Below, piece after piece: positions 19,175 to 27,758 of a stretch of 64,000 nt of DNA. This DNA is from Paracoccaceae bacterium (GTDB taxonomy: Bacteria; Pseudomonadota; Alphaproteobacteria; Rhodobacterales; Rhodobacteraceae). Positions within the stretch are counted from its first letter, which is position 1; every line of letters begins with the position of its first letter. The DNA lies in the NCBI GenBank assembly GCA_024304985.1, contig JAMWZC010000006.1, forward strand, positions 158,121-222,120, written 5' to 3'. The translations under genes were made by a program, and so were the position numbers. Below the pieces are notes generated by a model that saw nothing but the letters and a program-made list of their open reading frames with translations, was not told where the DNA came from and did no database searches.

Positions 19175-20959
19175 TCAGCTTGGCCCGATCATGAAGCACT
19201 GCACCTGACGGGCTTGCAGGCGACGGCAGGCCAGATCCGCGCTTTCGCGGGTCATGCCCATGAAATTGGCATCAAATCCGCCATTTCCCTGCACGATCTT
19301 GCGGAGGGTTCCGTCCAGCGTATTGACCTCTTTCAAGGCGGTCTGGAGCAGGACCTTCTCGGCGGCATGGCGACTTCCGAAGCGACCCACATTGATACCC
19401 CAGTGACGACCACCCGAGGTGCTGATCCGTGTGACGACCTCCGGTTCGGGCGCGGTCGCCATCTCGGCTACGGCGGCGGGTGCGTCGGTGCGCACGGTCT
19501 CTTCGCTGGGCAGGCTGGCCAGAACGACCAGACCCTCGGGCCGGGCGCGGGGTTTGATGGCGGCAGGAGGCGCGGTCCGGGACACGGCTACCTCGACAGC
19601 CGCCTCTGGCGCAGCAGAGGTTTCGGCAAGGGCTGCGGGTGCCTCAGGCAGCGCGTCGGCCACTGCTTCCGCCAGTTCTGCGATCTCTGTCGTCTCCTCG
19701 GACGTGTCCGCGGCCAGAGCCAGCGCTGTATCCGGCACTTCGGCGGCGGGCGCTGTGGTGTTGTCTGCGACAGCAACGGGACGCTCTGGAATGGCGAGCG
19801 GCGGGTTAATGGCGGCCAAGGCCGGAACCGGCTCTGCGGCGGGCACCTGCGTCTGTGCCACTTCAACCGCGGCGGTCTGGGCCGCGACCTCGGTCAAGGC
19901 TTGGGTGATGTCATCCTTGAGCGCCACGATGACGGGGGCAGGCGCGCCCGATCCTGGCCGCGCGACGGGGCGAAGGCTGGACGAAACGGCGGTCACCAGC
20001 CGGATCGTCTTGCCCGCAGCCGGACGTCCGCTGACCGAGGCTACAACCGCTGCGACCTGGTTCTCGACATCGCCCTCGCTGGGGCCGCGACCTGGTATGG
20101 CATCCGGTTTTGCAGGTTTGCGCAGCGCCACGCGGGACGGGGCCTTCTTGAAGCCAAGATCAAGCAGTTCTGCCACGCGTTGGTTGCGTGACACGGTCGA
20201 ACGTCCGCCGAACACCGTCGCAATGATCCGGGTGCCGCCACGTTCCGCCGAGGCGACAAGGTTGAACCCCGCTGCACGGGTATATCCCGTCTTGATCCCG
20301 TCCGCGCCACGATAGGCATCCAGAAGGCGGCGGTTGGTGTTGTTCACATGCGCAATGCCCGCATCGGTCGAGCGGCGCGAGAACAGATTATAATACTCGG
20401 GAAAATCATAAAGCATGTGACGACCAAGGATCGTCATGTCGCGCGCCGTGGACATATGCCCCTCGGCTGTCAGCCCGTGCATGTTCTTGAAGGTCGTGCG
20501 CGTCATGCCCATCGCGGCCGCGGTGCGGTTCATCCGGCGGGCATAGGCCGCCTCGGACCCTTCGATGGCCACTCCGATGGCATGGGCCGCGTCATTGGCC
20601 GATTTGATCGCCGCGGCACGAATCAGATAACGCAGCTTGATTTTCTGACCTGCGCGCAATCCCAGCTTGCTGGGCGGCTCGGCTGCGGCCTCGCGCGTGA
20701 TCGTCACATCGGTATCAAGGCTGATCTCGCCCCGCTCGATGGCCTGAAACGCGACATAGAGCGTCATCATCTTGGTCAGAGAGGCCGGATGCAATCGGGT
20801 GTCGGCATTCTCGGAATGGAGCACTTCTCCATTCCGCGCATCCATGACCATTGCCGCATATGGCGCTGCCCTCACGCTGAGCGGAAGCACAACGATCAAC
20901 CATATGGCTGTGAATAGAAATAGCCCGTATCGGGCCGGCTGCCTACGCCGCACCTTCAT
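19175..20959 (-). CDS. D-alanyl-D-alanine carboxypeptidase (DacA family) with SPOR domain
   Basis: The 594-residue periplasmic penicillin-binding protein trims the terminal D-Ala of peptidoglycan stem peptides. It has a signal peptide to about residue 32, then a serine peptidase S11 domain with S60-L-T-K63, S120-A-N122 and K223-T-G225. From about residue 300 to 510 the chain is low-complexity (Ala/Val/Pro/Glu-rich), probably an unfolded linker. The last 75 residues (HWGINVGRFGSRHAAEKVLL onward) are a SPOR domain that binds denuded glycan at the septum. The ATG at 20959 has GAAGG upstream; 38 more codons are open above it. No terminator was seen. Confidence 0.9.
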   Translation of the reverse strand: MKVRRRQPARYGLFLFTAIWLIVVLPLSVRAAPYAAMVMDARNGEVLHSENADTRLHPASLTKMMTLYVAFQAIERGEISLDTDVTITREAAAEPPSKLGLRAGQKIKLRYLIRAAAIKSANDAAHAIGVAIEGSEAAYARRMNRTAAAMGMTRTTFKNMHGLTAEGHMSTARDMTILGRHMLYDFPEYYNLFSRRSTDAGIAHVNNTNRRLLDAYRGADGIKTGYTRAAGFNLVASAERGGTRIIATVFGGRSTVSRNQRVAELLDLGFKKAPSRVALRKPAKPDAIPGRGPSEGDVENQVAAVVASVSGRPAAGKTIRLVTAVSSSLRPVARPGSGAPAPVIVALKDDITQALTEVAAQTAAVEVAQTQVPAAEPVPALAAINPPLAIPERPVAVADNTTAPAAEVPDTALALAADTSEETTEIAELAEAVADALPEAPAALAETSAAPEAAVEVAVSRTAPPAAIKPRARPEGLVVLASLPSEETVRTDAPAAVAEMATAPEPEVVTRISTSGGRHWGINVGRFGSRHAAEKVLLQTALKEVNTLDGTLRKIVQGNGGFDANFMGMTRESADLACRRLQARQVQCFMIGPS

Positions 20960-21240
20960 TGTCACTGCCTTCTGCCTCAAGCCGCCGATATTTCGGTCGG
21001 TCATTTTTTTATATGAGTTCAGGCTAACACAGGCACAAAGTTGAATAAAGTGTTCATTTGTAAAGCGTTTCACGGTGGGGTTGCATCATCCAGACCAGAT
21101 TTCGCAACATGTGGTAGGTATGCAGGCGGACATCCTCAACCCATGGCCTGAATGGGGGACGAGGAAGGTCACGACCGGGCGCGGGTTCACGCCGATGTCA
21201 GGCAAGAGACCGGTCAATTGTGACCCTATTGCTGCAATTC

Positions 21241-21939
21241 TCAGCCGATTTCACGAACCAGATCGGCCAAAGCGCCCAGATCTGGCAGTTCCCGATACCG
21301 TGGCGCGGTGCTGGGTGTTTCGGCCATCTCGATCTCCCAGACCAGACCATGTGGCACATGCACACCCCAACCGCCCGCCTCGATTACGGGCACCACGTCC
21401 GAACGCATCGAATCGCCCACCATCATCGCGCGTGCGGCCCCGTCACCATGGCGTGCAAAAATTCCCTCATAGACAGGGGTCGTCTTGGCCGAAACGATTT
21501 CGACACCGTCGAACAGATCGCCAAGTCCGGATTGTGCCAGCTTGCGTTCCTGATCCAGCAGATCGCCCTTGGTGATCAGAAGCACACGGTGCGTGCCCGC
21601 TACGGCGGTGACGGCCTCGCGCGCATGCGGCAGAAGTTCGATCGGATGGCGCAGCATGTCTTGCCCGGCGGCGATCAGTTCCGCGATGACGCTGGCGGGC
21701 ACCCGCTGCGCGGTCACTTCGATTGCGGTCTCGATCATCGACAGGACAAAGCCCTTGATCCCGAAACCGTAGTGGCCAAGGTTCCGTCTTTCCGCCTCGA
21801 GGAGACGCGCCATCAGATGATCAGTGTCGGCATGATCGCGCAGCAGGTCGGCAAATCGTTCTTGTGTCAGCCGGAAGAAGCGCTCGTTCTGCCAGAGGGT
21901 ATCGTCGGCATCAAAGCCTATTGTGGTCAAATTCTGCAT
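21241..21939 (-). CDS. HAD-superfamily hydrolase
   Basis: The 232-residue cytoplasmic protein has the HAD motifs in order: FDADDTLW (nucleophile and acid/base Asp), ITKGD (motif II Thr), a Lys in the ETLF-like cap region, and MVGDSMRSDVVPV (motif III/IV). An alpha-helical cap lies at about 15-90. Phosphoglycolate phosphatase-like proteins share this layout, but the substrate cannot be told. The ATG at 21939 was chosen; a GTG one codon upstream is closer to GGGGAA and less likely. It is divergent from clpS. Confidence 0.85.
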   Translation of the reverse strand: MQNLTTIGFDADDTLWQNERFFRLTQERFADLLRDHADTDHLMARLLEAERRNLGHYGFGIKGFVLSMIETAIEVTAQRVPASVIAELIAAGQDMLRHPIELLPHAREAVTAVAGTHRVLLITKGDLLDQERKLAQSGLGDLFDGVEIVSAKTTPVYEGIFARHGDGAARAMMVGDSMRSDVVPVIEAGGWGVHVPHGLVWEIEMAETPSTAPRYRELPDLGALADLVREIG

Positions 21940-22045
21940 CACTTCCCCGCCGATCCCGGCGCACCCTCTTTTCTAAACGCCTCCGGAGGTTATATAACCC
22001 GGTCAAAGCCAGCCAAACATGCATACCAAACCAAAGTAGCGCCAG

Positions 22046-22384
22046 ATGATCCAGCGGCCCCTTCATATGTCTGACAAGAAAGACGCCGACGGTGATGCCT
22101 CGGTCGTGGTGCAGACTCGGCCCAAGACCAAGCGACCGCCGCTTTACAAGGTTTTGTTGCTGAATGACGACTATACGCCGATGGAGTTCGTCGTGCATGT
22201 GCTGGAACGATTTTTCGGCATGTCACACGCGCAGGCTTTCGAGATCATGCTGACGGTGCATAAAAAGGGGCTGGCTGTTGTCGGCGTGTTCAGCCATGAG
22301 ATTGCAGAGACAAAGGTGACACAGGTGATGGATTTTGCCCGGCGTCACCAGCACCCGCTGCAATGCACGATGGAAAAAGAATAA
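22046..22384 (+). CDS. clpS: ATP-dependent Clp protease adaptor ClpS
   Basis: This 112-residue adaptor delivers N-end-rule substrates to ClpAP. The core has [19 protein letters not shown] (the NDDYTPM substrate pocket), [16 protein letters not shown] and CTMEKE at the end, all family hallmarks. The start is either 22046 or the ATG at 22067; neither has a strong Shine-Dalgarno site, so seven residues are uncertain. A methyltransferase gene follows after 4 bases. Confidence 0.94.
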   Translation: MIQRPLHMSDKKDADGDASVVVQTRPKTKRPPLYKVLLLNDDYTPMEFVVHVLERFFGMSHAQAFEIMLTVHKKGLAVVGVFSHEIAETKVTQVMDFARRHQHPLQCTMEKE

Positions 22385-22388
22385 TCCC

Positions 22389-23396
22389 ATGTTGACCGAA
22401 CGCCTGTCGCTGGCCCTGTCGGGTGGCGACCTGATCCTGCCGGCGACCGGCCGTATCGCCGTGTTCGCGCCGCGTGCGGGGACGGATCTGACGATTCTGC
22501 CGCAGGACCGTGTCCAGGTGATCACCGGCTTCAAACCCGATCATGACGCCTTCACCGCCGCGCAATATGCCTGTGCGCGGCAGCCTGAGGGCAGCTACGC
22601 CGCCGCTCTGGTCTGTCTGCCCCGTGCCAAGGCGCAAGGGCGGGCCTTGCTGGCGCAGGCCTGCGCGGTGGTGGGGAACGGTGGGCTGATCATCTTGGAC
22701 GGCCAGAAGACCGACGGGATCGAGTCGATGCTGCGTGACCTACGAGGGCAGGGCGTTCCGCCTTCGGTTCTGTCCAAGGCGCATGGCAAGATCATCTGGT
22801 TTGACGCCCGACCCATGCCCGCCGATTGGCACGCCCGCGGCCCGCAGCCTGTTGAGGGTGGTTTTGTCACCGCCGAGGGCGTCTTTTCTGCCGACGGAAT
22901 TGATCCGGCCTCGCGGCTTCTGGCGGACAGCCTGCCAGATAAACTCGGCGCGCATCTTGTCGATCTGGGCGGCGGCTGGGGCTATCTTGCCGCGCGTATC
23001 CTGGAACGGGATAGCGTCCAAAGCCTTGATCTGGTCGAGGCGGACCATGCCGCCCTGGATTGCGCGCGCAGCAATGTGAGCGACCCGCGTGCGCGGTTTC
23101 ACTGGGCCGATGCCACTACATGGCGGCCGGGCACACCGGTGGACGGGGTCGTCATGAATCCCCCTTTCCACGCAGGTCGCGCGGCTGACCCAGATCTGGG
23201 TCGTGCTTTCATTGCTGCCGCTGCCGCGATGTTGACGGCTCAGGGGCGGCTGTGGATGGTAGCCAATCGCCATCTGCCTTATGAGGCGGCGCTGACTCAA
23301 CATTTCGCCGAAGTGTCAGAACTGACCGGCGACAACCGGTTCAAGATTTTGCTTGCCGCGCGCCCTCTGGTTGCGAAGTCTCGCACCCGGCGCTGA
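22389..23396 (+). CDS. Class I SAM-dependent methyltransferase, RsmC-like
   Basis: The 335-residue protein has a degenerate N-terminal methyltransferase-like half and a catalytic C-terminal half with LVDLGGGWGYLAARIL (SAM motif I) and VVMNPPFHAG (NPPF motif IV). This two-domain layout with NPPF is that of RsmC/RlmG 16S/23S rRNA guanine-N2 methyltransferases, so I infer rRNA modification. The start is set at the ATG 4 bases after clpS; an upstream in-frame ATG lies inside clpS. The gene is probably co-transcribed with clpS. Confidence 0.85.
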   Translation: MLTERLSLALSGGDLILPATGRIAVFAPRAGTDLTILPQDRVQVITGFKPDHDAFTAAQYACARQPEGSYAAALVCLPRAKAQGRALLAQACAVVGNGGLIILDGQKTDGIESMLRDLRGQGVPPSVLSKAHGKIIWFDARPMPADWHARGPQPVEGGFVTAEGVFSADGIDPASRLLADSLPDKLGAHLVDLGGGWGYLAARILERDSVQSLDLVEADHAALDCARSNVSDPRARFHWADATTWRPGTPVDGVVMNPPFHAGRAADPDLGRAFIAAAAAMLTAQGRLWMVANRHLPYEAALTQHFAEVSELTGDNRFKILLAARPLVAKSRTRR

Positions 23397-23432
23397 AATC
23401 GGCTAGCGTCCCCGGAACAACGGAGATCCCCC

Positions 23433-24236
23433 ATGTCCTTTTCCATCAGTGGCAAGACCGCGATCGTGACCGGAGGCGCCTATGGCATCGGCCATGCCAT
23501 CGGGCGACACTTTCTGGACAAGGGCGCCAATGTCGTCTTTGCCGATCTGGACGAAGACCGCCTGCGCAAGGAACTTGGTCCCAATGAAGATGGCAACAGC
23601 CACCGCTATTTCGCAGGCGACCTGCGCGAGAGGCTGACAATTGCCAACCTGCTTTCGGCCACGATCGACGCCTTCGACCGGGTCGATATTCTGGTGAACG
23701 GCGCGCGGCAGATCACAACGACCGATGCGCTGGACCCCGAAGACAGCTCTGTCGATACTTTGCTTGAGCAGAACCTGCTCACCTCCCTGCGCCTGTCGCA
23801 GATGGTGGCCCGGCGCATGATCAAACAGGCCGAGGATCTGGAAGAGAATGAACCGGCTGGCACCATCGTCAACATCTCTTGCCTTGCGGCACAGCGCACG
23901 CATCCTGATCTGATGGGCTATTCCATTTCGACCGCCGCGCTGGATCAGATGACCCGGTCGCTTGCGCTGGCGCTGGCTCCGCACCGGATCCGGGTGAACG
24001 CCGTGGCCTTCGGCTCTGTCATGTCGGCCAGCCTCAAGGCGGCGATCAAGGACAACCCCGATTACCGCGACCAGATCATAGCACGCACGCCCTTGGGTCG
24101 GATCGCGCCGCCTTCGGAACTGGCCGAGGCGGTGCAATATCTGGCCTCCGATTGCTCCAGTTTCATGACCGGTCAGATCATGACCGTCGATGGTGGACGC
24201 GGGCTGCTGGACCCGGTGATCGCACCGGCCCATTGA
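23433..24236 (+). CDS. SDR-family protein with a degenerate active site
   Basis: This 267-residue protein has a Rossmann fold. The cofactor motif TGGAYGIG (residues 13-20) is intact. The usual NNAG motif reads NGAR, and the catalytic YxxxK reads YSIST, so the lysine is replaced by threonine. The preceding Ser (NISC) and Asn are kept. Canonical SDR catalysis needs the Lys, so this may be a binding or regulatory protein, or use another mechanism. GGAGAT precedes the ATG. It lies upstream of hemF on the same strand, separated by 156 bases that contain a repeat element. Confidence 0.88.
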   Translation: MSFSISGKTAIVTGGAYGIGHAIGRHFLDKGANVVFADLDEDRLRKELGPNEDGNSHRYFAGDLRERLTIANLLSATIDAFDRVDILVNGARQITTTDALDPEDSSVDTLLEQNLLTSLRLSQMVARRMIKQAEDLEENEPAGTIVNISCLAAQRTHPDLMGYSISTAALDQMTRSLALALAPHRIRVNAVAFGSVMSASLKAAIKDNPDYRDQIIARTPLGRIAPPSELAEAVQYLASDCSSFMTGQIMTVDGGRGLLDPVIAPAH

Positions 24237-24248
24237 CCGGCGCTGACG

Positions 24249-24306
24249 GATGGGGGCGCTGCCCCCGTCCTGCGGACTCCCCCGGGATATTTGCTGCAAG
24301 AAGAAA
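24249..24306 (+). repeat. Dispersed GATATTT/AGAAAC repeat, copy 1
   Basis: A GGGGGC-GCT-GCCCCC hairpin is followed by CTCCCCCGGGATATTT and GCAAGAAGAAAC. The right part recurs in inverted orientation at 28709-28743 and 49532-49565. All three copies lie just after a gene end. Confidence 0.7.
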
Positions 24307-24392
24307 CGGACTTGGGACAATGGGCGTCTGGCGCTGTGTGTTTCCGGCTGCTAGGTTTTCCGGAAGAGAGATCATCCACACAGGACGCCGTA

Positions 24393-25301
24393 ATGACCCA
24401 GACCTCCGCTCTTGCCCCGGCCATGCAGACCGAGAAGGAGACCGCCGCCGCATGGTTCCGTCAGTTGCGGGATGACATCGTGGCCGCATTCGAGAAGTTG
24501 GAGGATACGCAGACCGAAGGCCCCACCGCCAGCTTGCCGGCAGGTCGGTTCGAGGTGACGCAGACGAAACGGTCCTCCGAAGACGGATCGGACGCGGGTG
24601 GCGGATTGATGAGCGTGATGCGCGGCGGTCGCGTGTTCGAGAAGGTGGGCGTCAATATCTCGACTGTCTATGGCACGCTGGGCGCGCGCGCGCAGAAGGC
24701 TATGGCCGCGCGCGGCGTGCCGGGGATGGAGGATGATCCACGTTTCTGGGCGTCCGGCATCAGCCTTGTGGCGCATATGCAGAATCCCCATTGCCCGGCT
24801 GTCCATATGAACACGCGCATGTTCTGGACCCCCGGCGCATGGTGGTTCGGTGGCGGGTCCGACCTGAACCCCTGCATCGAATATGCCGAGGATACGGCCC
24901 ATTTCCATGATTTGCAGAAAGCCCATCTGGACCCGCACGGAGAAGCGCATTACCCGCGCCTCAAGGCATGGGCGGATGAGTATTTCTTTGTCCCGCATCG
25001 CGGCCGTGCGCGCGGCGTGGGTGGCATCTTTCTGGACGATCACAACACGGGCGATTGGGCGCAGGATTTCACCCTGATTCAGGATATCGGCCGCGCCTTC
25101 CTGCCGGCCTATCTGCCGCTGGTGGAAAGGCGCCGCACCCAGCCTTGGACGGAAGCCGACAAGGACGTGCAACTGGTGCATCGCGGCCTCTATGCCGAAT
25201 ACAATCTGGTCTATGATCGTGGTACCAAATTCGGCCTGGAAACGGGCCATGACGCCAATGCCGTGCTGATGAGTTTGCCGCCACTGGCCAAGTGGGTCTG
25301 A
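24393..25301 (+). CDS. hemF: Oxygen-dependent coproporphyrinogen III oxidase
   Basis: The 302-residue aerobic enzyme oxidatively decarboxylates coproporphyrinogen III with O2. Signatures include GGGLMSVMRGGRVFEKVGVN, HMNTRMFWTPGAWWFGGGSDLNP split over residues 125-150, and YNLVYDRGTKFGLETG near the end. The start at 24393 has AGGA upstream; the ATG at residue 11 (MQTEKE) is an alternative. It pairs functionally with the oxygen-independent hemN at 7.9 kb, so the organism can make haem at any oxygen level. Confidence 0.96.
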   Translation: MTQTSALAPAMQTEKETAAAWFRQLRDDIVAAFEKLEDTQTEGPTASLPAGRFEVTQTKRSSEDGSDAGGGLMSVMRGGRVFEKVGVNISTVYGTLGARAQKAMAARGVPGMEDDPRFWASGISLVAHMQNPHCPAVHMNTRMFWTPGAWWFGGGSDLNPCIEYAEDTAHFHDLQKAHLDPHGEAHYPRLKAWADEYFFVPHRGRARGVGGIFLDDHNTGDWAQDFTLIQDIGRAFLPAYLPLVERRRTQPWTEADKDVQLVHRGLYAEYNLVYDRGTKFGLETGHDANAVLMSLPPLAKWV

Positions 25302-25329
25302 CCATCCGGCAATGACGATGCACAAGGGT

Positions 25330-25353
25330 AAAGGGGCCGAAAGGCCCCTTTCT
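25330..25353 (+). terminator. Rho-independent terminator after hemF
   Basis: Arms AAAGGGGCC and GGCCCCTTT form a 9-base stem closed by a GAAA tetraloop, ending in TTTCTC. It lies 28 bases after the hemF stop. Confidence 0.85.
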
Positions 25354-25409
25354 CACATCAGGCACCAATGGTGTATCCGCTTGATATCTTTTGATATTCG
25401 ACAGTTTGC

Positions 25410-25423
25410 TTGACCCATGTCAA
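25410..25423. promoter_or_regulatory. FNR-type box upstream of the cytochrome c peroxidase
   Basis: TTGACCCATGTCAA is an inverted TTGAC/GTCAA pair with FNR spacing, centred about 86 bases before the start codon. It fits the FNR control known for Paracoccus and Rhodobacter cytochrome c peroxidase. Confidence 0.78.
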
Positions 25424-25501
25424 GGCGGCCTGCCCCCGAACATGCGATCCTGTGCTTATGGATACGTGCGAGTTCCTTTTCGGGTTCTGGAGGCCCAAGC
25501 G

Positions 25502-26548
25502 ATGAAAAAATCCATTCTGACATTTGCGGGCGCATTCGCCCTGTCAGCCATGCCCCATCTTGCCGGGGCGTCCGATCTGCGCGAGGCTGCGCTTGAGATG
25601 TTCAAGCCGCTCCCCTCGACTTTGCCCGCGCTGAACGAGAATACCATTACCCCCGAGAAGGTGGCACTGGGCAAGGCTCTGTTCTTCGATCCGCGCATGT
25701 CCGCTTCGGGCGTGTTTTCCTGCAACTCCTGTCACAACCTCGCGACGGGCGGGGATGACAACATGGAGACCTCGATCGGTCACGCCTGGCAGAAGGGGCC
25801 GCGCAACTCTCCGACGGTGTTGAACTCTGTCTTCAACGAGGCGCAGTTCTGGGACGGACGCGCCGCTGACCTGGCCGAGCAGGCCAAGGGGCCGGTGCAG
25901 GCAGGTGTCGAAATGGCGAACACGCCGGAAAACGTGATCGCCACGCTGAACTCGATGCCGCAATATGTGGACTGGTTCAAGGCCGCCTTCCCCGCAGAGG
26001 CCGATCCTGTGACCTTCGACAACTTTGCCAAGGCGATCGAAGCCTATGAGGCGACGCTGATCACCCCCTCGCCCTTTGATGCCTTCCTGAATGGCGACGA
26101 TGGTGCCTTGAACGAGATTGAGCAAGCCGGGCTGGAGCTGTTCATGGACAAGGGCTGCGCCGCTTGCCACAACGGTGTGAACATTGGCGGCAATGGCTAT
26201 TACCCGTTCGGCCTGATCGAAAAGCCGGGTGCGGATGTCTTGCCGCCGGATGACAAGGGGCGCTACCAAGTCACAGCGACAGCGGACGATTCCTACGTGT
26301 TCCGCGCCTCGCCCCTGCGCAACATCGACCAGACAGCGCCGTATTTCCACTCGGGCAAGGTGTGGGATCTGCGGGTCGCCGTAGCGATCATGGGCACGTC
26401 GCAGTTGGGTGAAGAGCTGAACGATCAGGAAGTCGATCAGATCGTGGCCTTCCTCGGTTCGCTGACCGGAGCCATGCCTGAGGTGGTCTATCCCGTCCTG
26501 CCACCAGAAACCGCAGCCACGCCGCGGCCGACGGGTGAGGTGAAGTGA
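25502..26548 (+). CDS. ccpA: Dihaem cytochrome c peroxidase
   Basis: The 348-residue periplasmic enzyme reduces H2O2 to water with electrons from cytochrome c. It has a signal peptide ending near LAGASD, an N-terminal haem domain with CNSCH (about residue 80) and a C-terminal haem domain with CAACH (about residue 220). NSPTVLNSVFNEAQFWDGRA and FRASPLRNIDQTAPYFHSG are MauG/CCP family signatures. GGAGG lies 8 bases before the ATG. It is monocistronic, bounded by the hemF terminator and its own hairpin. A role in peroxide removal under low oxygen is inferred from the FNR box. Confidence 0.94.
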   Translation: MKKSILTFAGAFALSAMPHLAGASDLREAALEMFKPLPSTLPALNENTITPEKVALGKALFFDPRMSASGVFSCNSCHNLATGGDDNMETSIGHAWQKGPRNSPTVLNSVFNEAQFWDGRAADLAEQAKGPVQAGVEMANTPENVIATLNSMPQYVDWFKAAFPAEADPVTFDNFAKAIEAYEATLITPSPFDAFLNGDDGALNEIEQAGLELFMDKGCAACHNGVNIGGNGYYPFGLIEKPGADVLPPDDKGRYQVTATADDSYVFRASPLRNIDQTAPYFHSGKVWDLRVAVAIMGTSQLGEELNDQEVDQIVAFLGSLTGAMPEVVYPVLPPETAATPRPTGEVK

Positions 26549-26575
26549 ACCCGACCGCAATCTGTCAGAAAACGA

Positions 26576-26607
26576 GAACGCGCAAGGTTGCCCTTGCGCG
26601 TTCCTTT
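26576..26607. terminator. Terminator between convergent ccpA and hemE
   Basis: An 11-base perfect stem GAACGCGCAAG / CTTGCGCGTTC encloses a 6-base loop and is followed by CTTT on the plus strand. The genes on both sides point toward it. Confidence 0.75.
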
Positions 26608-26627
26608 GGCTCGCCGATGTCCGCGCG

Positions 26628-27659
26628 TCAGTTCCCGCGCACCGTGTCGATCATCAACTGCACATTGGCCGGGTCCGCATCAGGTGTGATCCCGTGGCCG
26701 AGGTTGAAGATATGCGGGCCGTTCTTCAGGGCCTGCACGATCCGCCGTGTTTCATCCACCAGCGCCTGACCGCCCGTCACCATATGCGATGACTTGAGGT
26801 TGCCCTGCACGCAACTGTCGGGCTGCACATGCTGTGCCACCCATGCCGCATCCACCGAATCGTCCACAGCCACGCAATCGGCCCCGGTCGCCTTGGCAAA
26901 GCCGACATACTTGTCGCCGGCCTCCCGCGGGAAGGCGATGACGGGGATGCCGGGGTGTCTGGCCTTCAGCGCCGCGATGATTTCTTTCGCGGGTTCAAGC
27001 GCATAGGCGTCGAAATCAGCACCTTTGAGCGATCCCGCCCAACTGTCGAACAGTTTGACCACTTCGGCCCCGGCGTCGATCTGCGCGGACAGATATTCGA
27101 TGGTGGCGGCGGTAATCCGCGCCAGAAGCGCTTCGAACACCGGGCGGTTCTCGGCCTTCAAGGCGTGGGCCGGGCCTTGATCCTTGGTGCCCTGTCCCGC
27201 GATCATGTAGGTGGCCACTGTCCAAGGCGCGCCCGCGAATCCGATCAGCGTCGTTTCACGCGGCAGTTCGCGGCTGAGGATCCGCACGGTTTCATAAACC
27301 GGGTTCAGCGTCTCATGGATGGCGTCCACGGGTTTGAGCGCATCCACACCAGCCTGCGTGGTGATGGTGGACAGGCGCGGCCCTTCGCCGGTGACAAACC
27401 AAAGATCCGCACCCAAAGCCTGCGGCACCAGCAGAATGTCGGCAAACAGGATCGCCGCATCAAACCCGTAGCGGCGGATCGGCTGCAGCGTCACCTCGGC
27501 CGCCAATTCGCTGTTGTAGCACAGCGACAGGAAATCACCGGCCTTCTCGCGCGTGGCGCGGTATTCGGGAAGGTAACGCCCCGCTTGCCGCATCATCCAG
27601 ATCGGCGGCGTGTCCAATGTTTCCCCGGCCAGCGCCCGCAAAATCGTTTTATTGGTCAT
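26628..27659 (-). CDS. hemE: Uroporphyrinogen decarboxylase
   Basis: The 343-residue cytoplasmic enzyme converts uroporphyrinogen III to coproporphyrinogen III. The N-terminal signature [17 protein letters not shown], the substrate-binding segment [14 protein letters not shown], and FPREAGDKY plus VQGNLKSS are present. AAGGA precedes the ATG. It is divergent from hemC, so the two haem genes share one regulatory region with a notable dyad (27709-27725). Confidence 0.96.
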   Translation of the reverse strand: MTNKTILRALAGETLDTPPIWMMRQAGRYLPEYRATREKAGDFLSLCYNSELAAEVTLQPIRRYGFDAAILFADILLVPQALGADLWFVTGEGPRLSTITTQAGVDALKPVDAIHETLNPVYETVRILSRELPRETTLIGFAGAPWTVATYMIAGQGTKDQGPAHALKAENRPVFEALLARITAATIEYLSAQIDAGAEVVKLFDSWAGSLKGADFDAYALEPAKEIIAALKARHPGIPVIAFPREAGDKYVGFAKATGADCVAVDDSVDAAWVAQHVQPDSCVQGNLKSSHMVTGGQALVDETRRIVQALKNGPHIFNLGHGITPDADPANVQLMIDTVRGN

Positions 27660-27708
27660 ATCTGTTTCCTTCGGTTGACAGTTTCGTCCCCTCTGGGCGG
27701 CAAGATGT

Positions 27709-27725
27709 CAAGCATCTGGTGCTTG
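27709..27725. promoter_or_regulatory. Inverted repeat in the hemE-hemC divergent promoter
   Basis: CAAGCA-TCTGG-TGCTTG is a perfect 6-5-6 dyad midway between the divergent starts of hemE and hemC. It is a candidate operator; no regulator is identified. It resembles the half-sites of the TetR-type operators at 32-48 kb, but the spacing differs. Confidence 0.35.
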
Positions 27726-27758
27726 TCAGGTCTGCTTTACATGACTAACAACTGTCTC

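Noticed and set aside
26829..27740. Upstream extension of the hemC frame opposite hemE
   Set aside because: The frame is open by chance over the divergent hemE gene; hemC homology begins only at about 27790.
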